A DNA stretch of 38,624 bases from positions 425,917-464,540 of the forward strand of contig BFEA01000012.1 of NCBI GenBank assembly GCA_003427395.1. Reading direction: 5' to 3'. Position numbers and translations under genes: made by a program. The notes under the pieces were generated by a model. The model searched no databases. It was not told the origin of the DNA and was given only the letters and a program-made list of their open reading frames with translations. This document shows positions 21,723 to 30,038 of this stretch, one piece after another (within the stretch, counting starts at the first letter, position 1; every line of letters starts with the position of its first letter). The stretch is from Chara braunii (taxonomy: Eukaryota; Streptophyta; Charophyceae; Charales; Characeae).

Positions 21723-23018
21723 CCTCGTCTTCAAAGGGACTCCAAGGACTTGACCTCCTTCCTTAAACTCGTCCTTCAATGCCCTTACTGTATCTTCCTG
21801 TTCACTCGTCAATTTCCACTTTACTCCTTTGCGCAACAGCCTCCTCAACGGCTCGACCTTCCCAGCGTATCCTTTTATGAAATTCTTCCAGAACCCGACC
21901 ACCCCTAAAAATTGGCGTATATCAGTAATATGTTGTAGCAGAGTAGTCCAGTTCGTAAGTTTTTCTAACTTTGTCGGGTCCGGCCGTCTGCCGTCCCTGC
22001 CACAGATATAACCCAATATCCTTATGGAGGATACTGCCCACCTACTTTTCGTCCCGCTCACCGTGAGGTTTGCATCCTCTAACTTCATTAGTACCTTCTT
22101 AATATCCTCAGCATGGGTTGCGACGAACCTCCTCACTCCAGGCCTCACTTTTGTCTCATCTCTCTCGTATGGCCCCTTGATCGGGAAGTCATCTACGAAA
22201 ACTTCCACCAAATTTGGTACAAGCTCCCCCAAAATGGCCACCATTGCCCTTTGGAAGATTGCGCCGCCATTAGTCCACCCCATCGGTACCACCATCATCT
22301 GGATTAAACCAAACAGCGTATGCATCGCAGTCAGATGTCGGTCTCGATAGTCAAGCACAATGTCATCGTAGCCCGAGAAAAGGTCGCATACCGAGTAAAT
22401 TGAACGCCCGGCAGATCCTTCAGATAGGAGATCCACATTTGGGATGCACCCAACGTCTCTAACCGTGACCTTATTCGTTTTCTGTAGGTCTTGTATCCAT
22501 CGCAGCTTCCCATTTGATTTCCATATGAAGAACCACCTGTTTGCACAGGCGCTCTCACATGGCTCCGCTACGAACGTTCTTATCTTCTCCTTCAGGAAGT
22601 CTACTATCATCCCCTTCTCCTTCCGTGCACACTTCCACCCTGCGTCATTCCATGGAACGTGCAAAACCGTATACATCCTTGCGGGCTTAGCATATCGAGG
22701 GTCTATTCGCCCTCTCTCTGCGTCACAAAAGCCTACCGCCTTGTCACATGCCCTTGATGTCTCTATTATCAGCTCTCTCTCCTCCTTAGTTATATTCCCA
22801 TCGCCTCTATCCATCCCTTTTAACCTGTCTTCAGTAATTCTTTGCCCTTCAGAGGCCTTTCGTTCTCTGATCATCTGAGTAATTTTTTCCTCAGTGATCC
22901 CTATCTCTCCGGTCCTATCACGGTTGACCACAACTGGTTTGACTTTTTGTGCTACAGTTTTGTATCTCTTCCCCCCGCCGTGTGGGGGGATTCCTCCAAA
23001 AAAGACAGGTTTATGCAC
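21705..23018 (-). CDS. Ty3/gypsy reverse transcriptase (open for 437 codons)
   Basis: This enzyme copies the element RNA into DNA. The frame is open for 437 codons. Palm motif A is VCDLFSGYDD (catalytic Asp at about residue 212), motif B region is VPMGWTNGGAIFQRAM, and motif C is VFVDDF (residues about 273-278), the gypsy-type FVDD active site. Thumb and connection blocks such as ILGYICGRDGRRPDP, FLGVVGFWKNFIKGYA and LRRLLRKGVKW follow. The N-terminal 100 residues are a linker from the protease. As part of a polyprotein it need not begin with its own start codon, and the first residue given here is arbitrary. The RNase H continues in another frame. Confidence 0.93.
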   Translation of the reverse strand: MHKPVFFGGIPPHGGGKRYKTVAQKVKPVVVNRDRTGEIGITEEKITQMIRERKASEGQRITEDRLKGMDRGDGNITKEERELIIETSRACDKAVGFCDAERGRIDPRYAKPARMYTVLHVPWNDAGWKCARKEKGMIVDFLKEKIRTFVAEPCESACANRWFFIWKSNGKLRWIQDLQKTNKVTVRDVGCIPNVDLLSEGSAGRSIYSVCDLFSGYDDIVLDYRDRHLTAMHTLFGLIQMMVVPMGWTNGGAIFQRAMVAILGELVPNLVEVFVDDFPIKGPYERDETKVRPGVRRFVATHAEDIKKVLMKLEDANLTVSGTKSRWAVSSIRILGYICGRDGRRPDPTKLEKLTNWTTLLQHITDIRQFLGVVGFWKNFIKGYAGKVEPLRRLLRKGVKWKLTSEQEDTVRALKDEFKEGGQVLGVPLKTRRSEHL

Positions 23019-23033
23019 CCTCCAAACTCGTCA

Positions 23034-23770
23034 TCATCGGCCTCTTTTGCGAGTTGTTCCATCCACGACATACTTGCCGTCTAGGTCCTCCACTTCAACC
23101 CTTCTCCCTTTCACTCTATGGGGGCGTAGAGTACGTTCTTCAGGAACCATTTGGCAACTTCTCGTCATCAACTGACCTCTACTTTGTAAGGAAACCTTGT
23201 GTAGCTTGTCAAATTCGTTCACGGTCTTTAGGGTAACCCTGCTCCCTTCAGGTCCGTCTATGGTAACCGTCTGACTCCCAGCCCGCTTGTTCTCGATGGT
23301 GGCGTTGACACGCGTCACTCATGTCCTCCCAAGGATTAGCTCCGATGAACAATGCTCAACCATGAAGACTGGCACGGTGGCCTCGACCCCAGCGACCACG
23401 ACCTTGGCTTTATGGCACACCCCAAGCGCGGGCTGCTTCGGCTTGTTAGCGGATATCATAGTCATAGCAACACTCCTGTCTACCTCTAGGCCAAGCTTTC
23501 AGGCCACCTTATCCTCACAGACGGTAGATTCACACCCGTCATCCACTATCGCCTCCATCCATATTCCGATCACGGTGGCGTTCAACTTTCCACTACTAAG
23601 GACGTAAAAGTAATCGCCCCCGCCTCCATTGGTTTCTACCCGTTCTTCCTCCCCTTTCTCTGCTGCTAGGACGGAGGTTCTCGTCTCTACTTTTGGTTCT
23701 CCAGAAGTTGCCGTCTCCGCCAACGGCACCTTAGCTTTCTTCATCATCCCTCCCCGGTCCACAGCCGGCT
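23034..23770 (-). pseudogene. Retroviral-type aspartic protease (altered active-site word, two stops)
   Basis: The protease cuts the Gag-Pol polyprotein. The active-site loop is recognisable as WMEAIVDDGCESTV, where the standard motif is hydrophobic-hydrophobic-D-[ST]-G; here the middle residue is Asp. About 60 residues later LILGRT-stop-V matches the conserved (L/I)LGR-x-W block near the end of gypsy proteases, with TGA (23319-23321) where Trp is expected. Another TGA lies at 23499-23501 after EDKVA. The following frame (23318-23034) is a linker to reverse transcriptase. The substitution could be tolerated in this lineage or could be a lesion. Confidence 0.7.
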
Positions 23771-24045
23771 ATGAATTCCTTAAGAGTGATAGGAATGGGA
23801 ATATCCATCGCCCTCCTCAATGGTTCCGTTAAGTCGACCTCGTCCAGTGAGTTTTTCAGCTGAAACTTCTTGGCCCCTCTCTTCCTAGGGGACTGAGGCG
23901 ACTTCGGCGACTCTACTTGCTCATCCGTCATCAGTTGATCATGGTCCTCTCTCTTCCCTTTGCTTGATTCGCCGACGCCTTGGGTGCATACATAAACTTC
24001 CCCATTACTCATTGTTTCCTGAAACTTAATGGATGAAATTCTCAT
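23731..24045 (-). pseudogene. Gag-protease linker region
   Basis: This frame continues in phase from gag after a TGA at 24058-24060 and ends with a block SLDEVDLTEPLRRAMDIPIP and ITLKEFIAGCGP. Such a helical block commonly precedes the protease in gypsy elements of this type. It overlaps the protease frame at 23731-23762, which implies a frameshift near 23740-23760, either programmed or mutational. Its first half is low-complexity and acidic/Ser-rich. Confidence 0.55.
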
Positions 24046-24060
24046 CCCTGGGTTTTCCGG

Positions 24061-25533
24061 TCATTCGTCAAAGTCATCTTCGAAAGTCACTCGGGAAACC
24101 TTCACTGTCGTCGGCTTCTGCTCTTGTTTCCCTTTCGCTTCATTCATTCTCCTCCTCCGGATATCCACATTAATCTCCATCGAAGGTAAGAAGGGCACAA
24201 GTTTCCCTTCATCCGCCCACATCACGTACTTCCTATCATCCAATTCGATGATACCCTCCTTTAGCGCATCCAACATTGCCTGGCAATCTCTCTTCCGGTG
24301 GTCTTTATCTCCGCAATACATACAAGCTTTATCATTCCAGGTCCGCCTCGGACTAGGGTCCCCCTTCTCGCGGCTTTCCGTCCGCGGAGCAACCCGAACA
24401 GGGGTTTCCTCCTTTCTCTGGCTACTATTTTGAAATCTTTCCACCGCCGCCTTTAAGACTTCTATCTGCTTCGCTATTTCCTCCTCTCGTTTTTCCGGTC
24501 TCTTAGCCTCTATCTCATCTTTTGGCTTCCACCTGTTATCCTTAGTGTTGGACCACTTGGAGGTCCCCCATTCCCCATCGTTCCTTTTCCAATCCCCTTT
24601 GCTTCCTTTCCTCCACTCACCGTCGCTCCTGGCTAACTCCCCACTCCTAGGCGAGCTCGCATTAGTATCCTTTCCTTCAACTTTAGGCCTCCTATCTTCG
24701 TATTGAGGTTTTCCTCCTCCCCTTCCCGTAGTCACTCCCTTTCCTAGATTATCTAGAACTTTTATGAGGTGTGCCTTCGCACTTTGACCTTCCGTATCAT
24801 GGGCCAAGACATTGATTTGCGAAAACGTCACCTTAGGAGGGAGGTCCTGCAGAATCTTCTCACTCTTCTCTTGCGATAGGAACCCTAGGAATATCCTGCA
24901 CCTCTCGATTTCGCCCATAAATCCCCCTTTTACCAGTGGATTCGAAGCCTTTTCGTATCTTCTTGCGAACGCCACCAAACTCTCCTCCTCATTTTTCATT
25001 TCTTTCATATCTTCTATTGAATATGAGATCTCGTCACAAGCGAAGATTCTGATAACCCTCTCCCGAATGTCAGCCAGCACCCACTGTCAGATGGCGTCCC
25101 TCACTTCACGGTCTATCTTCGAGGCCGTATGGTGGAGGAAGTTTACAACCATTTCCTGATCACTCCACTTCGCCCTCATTCCCAGTACCTCTCAGTCATC
25201 CATGAACTCTGAAACGTTCTTCCCTGTGAAAATCGTTTGGATCCCGGATAGTGTCGGCGACTGGTACATCACAGCCCCAAGGAAAGGAGACACATAGGAG
25301 CCCGGCACGTACGCCACAGAGTAAGGGCTCCTTCTATAAGGCTCGCTTGGGGTCTCTCTATAAGGTTCCCTTATTCCGGCATCCGTAAACTTCGCAACTC
25401 TGATCCTGTTCAAAACCTCTTTCCTCCAGCCCTCGCTCTTGGAGCTTCGCCCTTCGAGTTCTTTGGCGCGACTCTCTAACTCTCTTAAAGCCCTCCTTAA
25501 CTTTTCTGTATCATTCGTAACATCTATGCCCAT
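24061..25533 (-). pseudogene. Ty3/gypsy Gag with CCHC zinc knuckle (two in-frame TGA)
   Basis: Gag forms the virus-like particle and packages RNA. An ATG at 25533 follows an in-frame TAG by five codons, so it is a credible start. The frame reads through a coiled-coil N-terminus, then FTGKNVSEFMDD-stop-EVLGMRAKWSDQE, a typical capsid helix word with TGA (25192-25194) where Trp is expected, and a second TGA at 25087-25089. From 25080 the frame is open for 339 codons: capsid helices, a Lys/Gly-rich linker with repeated DGEW words, and a CX2CX4HX4C zinc knuckle (CMYCGDKDHRKRDC, residues about 253-266 of this part). The retention of knuckle spacing supports recent function; the stops indicate loss in this copy. 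Confidence 0.85.
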
Positions 25534-25625
25534 TTTTCTCTCTGGCTATTCGTCCTTGACTCCAGCGTTTTCACTTCTCCTCCTATCGAGGTCAGATAAG
25601 CCCCTTCTGCATTTATCTTTCCTAA

Positions 25626-26132
25626 CTAATTTTCGGACACTCGGCTCAAAGCAACTAGGACCCTCTCGATTGAGCTTTCCAGTATTTCTTGTAAGGCCTC
25701 GAAGTCAGCGTCGTCTCCTTCAGCTCTAACAACTAAAGCAGTGGTCAGTACAGCCTTTGAATAGCGCGAGTTAGCTTTCAGAGTTCTTAATGAGACCCCG
25801 TCCACTATGTCGTTGGAAAGCTCTTCGGGCTCCTCAGCATCTTCCTTTAATCTCATTTTTGCCTCGGCTATGGTCTCTCTCCACTCCCTGTAAAACTCCT
25901 CTCCTTCAAAGGGTATCGTGCGAATCTCGATCTTCGCTAATCGAAGCTCGTCGGCCGCTTTCCAGATAGCGCATATCCTAGCCTCCCTAACAGCTTTCCT
26001 AGTAGATTCTGCCTCCTCCTCCTGGCTCAATCTTTCGTCATGTATTATCTCTACTCTCGCTCGCACCAAGGACCCTTCTATCTTCGCTCCTACAAGCTGA
26101 TATTTTTCGGCCACCCCTCTGGTATTAGCCAT
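25626..26132 (-). CDS. Unrecognised 168-residue protein immediately before gag
   Basis: An intact frame starts at an ATG (26132) that overlaps the stop of the preceding frame (26125-26127) in the arrangement ATGGCTAA, which would suit termination-reinitiation. The protein is mostly helical, acidic and Lys/Arg/Glu-rich, with a C-terminal half containing FEALQEILESSIERVLVALS. No family recognised. It lies between the repeat-family ORFs and gag, in the same orientation, and could be an N-terminal Gag-like extension or a separate accessory protein of the element. Confidence 0.55.
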   Translation of the reverse strand: MANTRGVAEKYQLVGAKIEGSLVRARVEIIHDERLSQEEEAESTRKAVREARICAIWKAADELRLAKIEIRTIPFEGEEFYREWRETIAEAKMRLKEDAEEPEELSNDIVDGVSLRTLKANSRYSKAVLTTALVVRAEGDDADFEALQEILESSIERVLVALSRVSEN

Positions 26133-26382
26133 TCCTCCTCTCTCTAGTCTCTCTACAGATCTCTCTTATTCTCCTTGCCAAAAAATCTTCTCTCCAGTTT
26201 ATTATTTTTTCCCTCTCTTCTTTGTAGATCCGGGCTAATTCCTCCACCCTCTCTTCAAGCGCGAGGAGCTCCTGTTCATTTGTAGAACCGCACCATTCCT
26301 TGTAGCTATCCACTAACTCCACTATTCTATCGTTTATTGGATCTAAGTAAATCTCAATAAGTGAGACCCACGTCTGGAGCAC
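26125..26382 (-). CDS. Unrecognised short helical protein before gag
   Basis: This 85-codon frame is Glu/Arg-rich and strongly helix-forming (EERVEELARIYKEEREKIIN and onward). Its first seven codons lie within the left arm of the inverted duplication, so the original N-terminus was probably lost when the arm formed. It ends overlapping the start of the next ORF by eight bases. The family is not recognised. Confidence 0.45.
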   Translation of the reverse strand: MLQTWVSLIEIYLDPINDRIVELVDSYKEWCGSTNEQELLALEERVEELARIYKEEREKIINWREDFLARRIREICRETRERRNG

Positions 26383-27311
26383 GAAGGTTGTACCTTTCGT
26401 AGGAATACTGAAACCTCAACCAAGCTTGACGGCACTCCGAAGGAATGGATGGGAGGCAATAATAGATTTTGTACGGAGAATTAAAGACAGTCGGTCGATC
26501 GACAATAGCGCTACTAAGGTTGAGACTGACATGAGCAGTAGCGCTACTGAGACGAAGACCGAGACAGGAAGCGATGCCGGGATCAATGACTAAGGAGGGG
26601 GAAGTAAATATGGTGTCCTTCGCTGGTAGAGTGACATCGGTCATTCGAATTAGGTCGACTAGGTCACTAGCAAACGGAGTTGTCGACGTCTGGCCAAGGA
26701 AGCGATTGAGCGAGAGCGACCTAGGCTCCTTACGCTAGTAGAAGCAGAGAGGAGGATAACTTATGATGTAATGGTCTGGTCGCAGGGATGGCTAAAGTAC
26801 GAGGTGGAGAAGGGACCGTCTCTTACGCACGGGATTGTGCCTTTTGGACCGTCTCTCCCTTCTCCACCTCGTACTTCAGCCATCCCTGCGACCAGACCAT
26901 TACATCATAAGTTATCCTCCTCTCTGCTTCTACTAATGTAAGGAGCCTAGGTCGCTCTCGCTCAATCGCTTCCTCCGCCAGACATCGACATCTCCGTTCG
27001 TCTAGTGACCTAGTCGACCTAATTCGAATGACCGATGTCACTCTACCAACGAAGGACACCCTATTTACTTCCTCCTCCTCGGTCACTGATCCAGACATCG
27101 CTTCCTGTCTCGGTCTTCGTCTAAGTAGCGCTACTGCTCATGTCAGTCTCAGCCTTAGTAGCGCTATTGTCGATCGACCGACTGTCTTTAATTCTCCGTA
27201 CAAAATCTATTATTTCCTCCCATCCATTCCTTCGGAGTGCTGTCAAGCTTCGCTGAGGTCTCGGTATTCCTACGAAAGGTACAACCTCCGTGCTCCAGAC
27301 GTGGGTCTCAC
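26361..27311. repeat. Inverted duplication: 455-bp arms around a 40-bp loop
   Basis: The left arm (26361-26815) is the reverse complement of the right arm (26856-27311) with scattered differences. The loop (26816-26855) and arm ends carry GGACCGTCTCT twice as a direct repeat (26813-26823 and 26847-26857). The right arm carries minus-strand coding for the repeat-family ORFs, and the left arm carries the same coding on the plus strand. The duplication therefore happened inside the pre-gag region. It would fold into a long hairpin in RNA or single-stranded DNA. Confidence 0.92.
26823..27098 (-). pseudogene. Pre-gag repeat family, copy D (partial)
   Basis: This minus-strand frame contains RIRSTRSLDERRCRCLAEEA and IERERPRLLTLVEAERRITYDV, which resembles the helix of the repeat family (CWERA...V...ERDRLL), followed by the start of a next repeat (ITYDVMVWSQGW compared with ISYEVETYESVDSGW in copy B). 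It runs into the loop of the inverted duplication and ends there. It is the most divergent of the copies and the assignment is by eye. Confidence 0.4.
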
Positions 27312-27640
27312 CCTTCCTCAATCTTTTTTTTTCTTCCAGGACGATGTCAACAGCCCGCTCCCAACAGCTCCCATACCATCGTTCTCTATATCTAACCTTT
27401 GGGACGTAGATTCCTGTATTCACTGAGGTCAAGAAAGTAGCACGTTATCACGTAGAGACTATCGTGTTCGAGGTCAAGTTCCTTCAGAGCCTCATATCTT
27501 GCAATCACATAAGGGAATGTCACTTCCTTGTAAGACAGCGAGTTTAAGGAATCTAGAAGCCACCTGTTCTCCTCGTCACTCAACCTGCCCGCTCCTCTAC
27601 TCCGCGAAAACCAAGGTCGGAAGGGAGGAATCCCACTCAT
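27121..27640 (-). pseudogene. Pre-gag repeat family, copy C (frameshifted)
   Basis: Two frames overlap at 27392-27432. The first (from 27640) carries the N-terminal half of the domain: TFPYVIARYEALKEL, then SLYVITCYFLDLS. The second (to 27121) carries the C-terminal half: NTGIYVPKVRYRERWYGSCW, ERAVDIVLEEKKRLRKGETH, VW. Together they match copies A and B in order and spacing, so a frameshift at about 27400-27430 split the domain. The downstream part lies in the right arm of the inverted duplication. Function unknown; I recognise no known family. Confidence 0.55.
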
Positions 27641-27645
27641 CGGTT

Positions 27646-27975
27646 CTAATTCTTTACGGCCCTCAAGACGCCTATCAACCTTCCTCTGTCATCTCTAATC
27701 TCATGTTCGCCTTCCACCCCGAACAGGCCTGTGTCGAAATGTAGCTCGCCCTCTTGCTCATCCAAACAAGCAGCTCTTCTCCTTATCTCAATTCCCCCGG
27801 TTTCCAAACACCTTACCTTCCTACAGATTGAGGTCCCTAACGTGCACAGATCTTCCTTAGACCACGCCCTCAATAGTCGGTACAGATCGTCGGATACCCT
27901 CCTCTCGAGCTCTCGTCTCCGCCCTTGCCGGATTATGTTTCCTTCTCCAGGTCTACGGCCTTCCCCTTTTGCCAT
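27646..27975 (-). CDS. Unrecognised 109-residue ORF in the pre-gag region
   Basis: An open minus-strand frame with an Arg-rich N-terminus (RQGRRRELERRVSDDLYRLL) and a C-terminal part with ELHFDTGLFGVEGEHEIRDD and then RGRLIGVLRAV. It lies between repeat copies B and C and ends just before the frame carrying copy C. It could be linker sequence of one original long ORF. I recognise no domain. Confidence 0.4.
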   Translation of the reverse strand: MAKGEGRRPGEGNIIRQGRRRELERRVSDDLYRLLRAWSKEDLCTLGTSICRKVRCLETGGIEIRRRAACLDEQEGELHFDTGLFGVEGEHEIRDDRGRLIGVLRAVKN

Positions 27976-28067
27976 CGGTGGATCAATGACGTAAGACGAA
28001 GTCGACTATTACCTCTTGCCTCCCATCCTTCAACGCTTCATAAGGGACCGGCGGCTTCGGCAGACCC

Positions 28068-28448
28068 TCAAAAGTCTTTATCCCAAAGGACATGCTCTCC
28101 AACCGAGAGTAACCTATCCCTCTCATATTCTACTACTTCTCTTGCTCTTTCCCAACATCTGCCATAGACGAGGTCAATTTCCCTTTCTACTGGTAGGTAA
28201 ATCCGCACGTGGTACACCCCGGTCCCGAGGAATCGCACGCTCATCACATAAAGACGGATCTGCTCCCAGCCACTATCAACTGACTCGTATGTTTCGACCT
28301 CGTACGAGATCGGCTCTCTCCTTCCTAAGGAACTAAGTGTTGCACAAACAGTCTCAACCCTCACTCTTGTCGGCCTATTTCCTGAGAGGAACTTCTCCCT
28401 CCTGGCTTCCAATTCTTCACTCGAGATCCACCTTTTTTTACTCATCAC
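28068..28448 (-). CDS. Pre-gag repeat family, copy B (126 codons)
   Basis: The frame begins GTG-ATG directly after the TAA that ends copy A and is in phase with it. The N-terminal 50 residues are basic. The repeat domain follows: ISYEVETYESVDSGWEQIRL, then YVMSVRFLGTGVYHVRIYL, then YGRCWERAREVVEYERDRLL and GEHVLW. The alternation of beta-like strands (YVMSVRF, VYHVRIYL) and one long helix suggests a small alpha/beta domain. This is the best preserved copy. No known family recognised, and I infer no function. Confidence 0.55.
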   Translation of the reverse strand: MMSKKRWISSEELEARREKFLSGNRPTRVRVETVCATLSSLGRREPISYEVETYESVDSGWEQIRLYVMSVRFLGTGVYHVRIYLPVEREIDLVYGRCWERAREVVEYERDRLLSVGEHVLWDKDF

Positions 28449-28790
28449 TTACATTCTCCAGCATCTAGCCCTGAGTGCCATGTGTATCAAGGGCTCCCAG
28501 TTACTCCCATTGAGGTAACTGTTAGGGATTGGCGGGCTAGTCATCTCGTCGTACTCCCTAGGCTTTATATTCAGGTTAACTTTCCTCCCTTCTCTCTCTA
28601 GTTTGTTTTTGTAAGTGTAGGCTACTGTTTCAACCCAATTCCTACAACCCCAGAGAGCACCTGTCAGCCTCCTTCCTCTCCGATTGTAGAACCCTATATC
28701 ATACTCTCCCGTTTCCACAAACTTAACCACCAAGACATAGACTTTCTCTTTCAGTTCTACGTTCACTATGGTTGTGTAATACTCGATCAC
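28449..28790 (-). CDS. Pre-gag repeat family, copy A (113 codons)
   Basis: The domain reads YVIEYYTTIVNVELKEKVYV, then LVVKFVETGEYDIGFY, then LWGCRNWVETVAYTYKNKLE. It aligns with copy B at the GxYxV strand, the single Cys and Trp at the start of the helix, and the charged end of the helix. It is followed by PPIPNSYLNGSNWEPLIHMA, a segment also seen in the fragment at 10958-11612. The start codon used (GTG) is only the frame boundary; upstream coding in another frame probably joined it. It ends in TAA, directly followed in phase by copy B. Confidence 0.55.
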   Translation of the reverse strand: MIEYYTTIVNVELKEKVYVLVVKFVETGEYDIGFYNRRGRRLTGALWGCRNWVETVAYTYKNKLEREGRKVNLNIKPREYDEMTSPPIPNSYLNGSNWEPLIHMALRARCWRM

Positions 28791-28796
28791 ATATGG

Positions 28797-29762
28797 AAAG
28801 GGTCCCCCCTAGGGTCAAAGAAGTCCAGTCTCGTAGCAAGTCTTCTATAGTCGGGTCGCTGGATGATGGGAGGCCCGAGTTTACCCCTTCTTCTGCTAAC
28901 TCTGTCCGTCAAAAGCTCAGTCATGTCTAGAGTTCATTCGAACGCCCAGCCTTGGCCACCGTCCCTCGACATGATCCTCTATTTCGCCGGCACTCCTAAA
29001 GTATCCCACTCTTTCCTCGGGGAAGTCACGTAAGTCCTCCCATAATTCGGGTTCGTCCCTTGCCGCTTCCCACTCGGCTTCGTCTTCCTCGTCCTGCTCT
29101 CCCTCATCTTCAAGATCCCCTAATCTCCTATAATGCGAGCGCAATTCGAAGAACCCGATGAGCGCCCTCTCCCTGATCAACGGGTCATAATCCCTGATCT
29201 CGTATAACTCTGCTATTCCTGCCAGATGGTTCAGCGGTTCCTGCAGGGCTCTATCAAGCGTGGACCAGAACTCAGTCGGCTGCTCCTGCGTCGGTGCCTC
29301 CCACGAGTCCCTGGGTGAGGCTGCCCTAATCAACTCCACTAGCTCCAAGGCCGCCTCACCAAATCTAGGCCCGTCCTTCCACAGGGCGTAGTATGCGTGA
29401 TGCTCGTCGCTATTTCTTAAGAGACCTTGAATCTCCAGAAAGGCCCAATGGATCCACATTAGGCGATCAAGGCCCCCTAGGAACCCTTTCAAAACGAAAA
29501 TCGGAACGGGCAACCTCAGAGCCTCTTCCGGATGCGGCAGGAACCCTTCTCTCGCTAGACGGAGAGAGACCACTATAGGCCGAAAATCCCTATCACAACA
29601 GCGCTCCTTTCCCCAAAGCTTCTCCACCTCCTCGGGTAATACGCCCCGTGCCGCTACTTCGTATGGCCAAGTGTACGAGTCAAGGCGCGGTACCACCCCC
29701 AGATCCGGATCCCAATGGCTTCGCTCAACTGCGCGGAAAACTATGTCAGCTAAGAAAGAGGT
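28797..29762 (-). pseudogene. Unrecognised large pre-gag ORF, C-terminal part
   Basis: The frame continues in phase after the TGA at 29763-29765 (FLYY-stop-TSFLAD), runs 280 codons to a TGA at 28917, and stays coding-like for 39 more residues (LGPPIIQRPDYRRLATRLDF) to about 28797. There copy A begins in a different frame. The protein is acidic, with a Glu/Asp-rich stretch (EDEGEQDEEDEAEWEAARDE) near the end and Trp/Leu-rich helices before it. No domain recognised. The continuity suggests that the whole 30746-28068 region was once one long protein. Confidence 0.5.
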
Positions 29763-30038
29763 TCAATAGTAAAGGAAACCCTTCACTTCGAGTTTCAGTG
29801 AATCCTCTATCAACCTCCCTCTCCTATCTTGCTCAAATCCTACCGAGGGCACTACCAACAGCCAAACCCCCGGCCTCAACAGGACAGACCTCCAATCCCT
29901 GTCTATCTTCTTCTCGCCGCCCCGCCTGACCGCTCTTCCTGGTAGGGTAAATTCTAGCCAATCTTCCCCAATAAACTCGGATTCCCTATATTCGAATTGG
30001 CAGAGTTCAACGGGGTACTCTTCCTCGAACTGAGGCAT
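29763..30038 (-). CDS. Unrecognised 91-residue ORF (middle part of the pre-gag protein)
   Basis: ATG at 30038 follows the preceding TAG with no spacing and in the same frame, so it is either a coupled second gene or one ORF broken by a stop. The sequence is beta-prone, with an acidic N-terminus and GVWLLVVPSVGFEQDRRGRL near its end. It ends in TGA after FLYY, and the same frame goes on as coding-like sequence. No family recognised. Confidence 0.45.
   Translation of the reverse strand: MPQFEEEYPVELCQFEYRESEFIGEDWLEFTLPGRAVRRGGEKKIDRDWRSVLLRPGVWLLVVPSVGFEQDRRGRLIEDSLKLEVKGFLYY

Noticed and set aside
23319-25194. TGA read as Trp (alternative genetic code)
   Set aside because: The stops are confined to a decayed transposon that also has frameshifts, TAG and TAA stops, and TGG is used for Trp throughout.
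26361-26650. Plus-strand gene in the left palindrome arm
   Set aside because: It is the inverted copy of minus-strand coding in the right arm, without its own start or flanking context.
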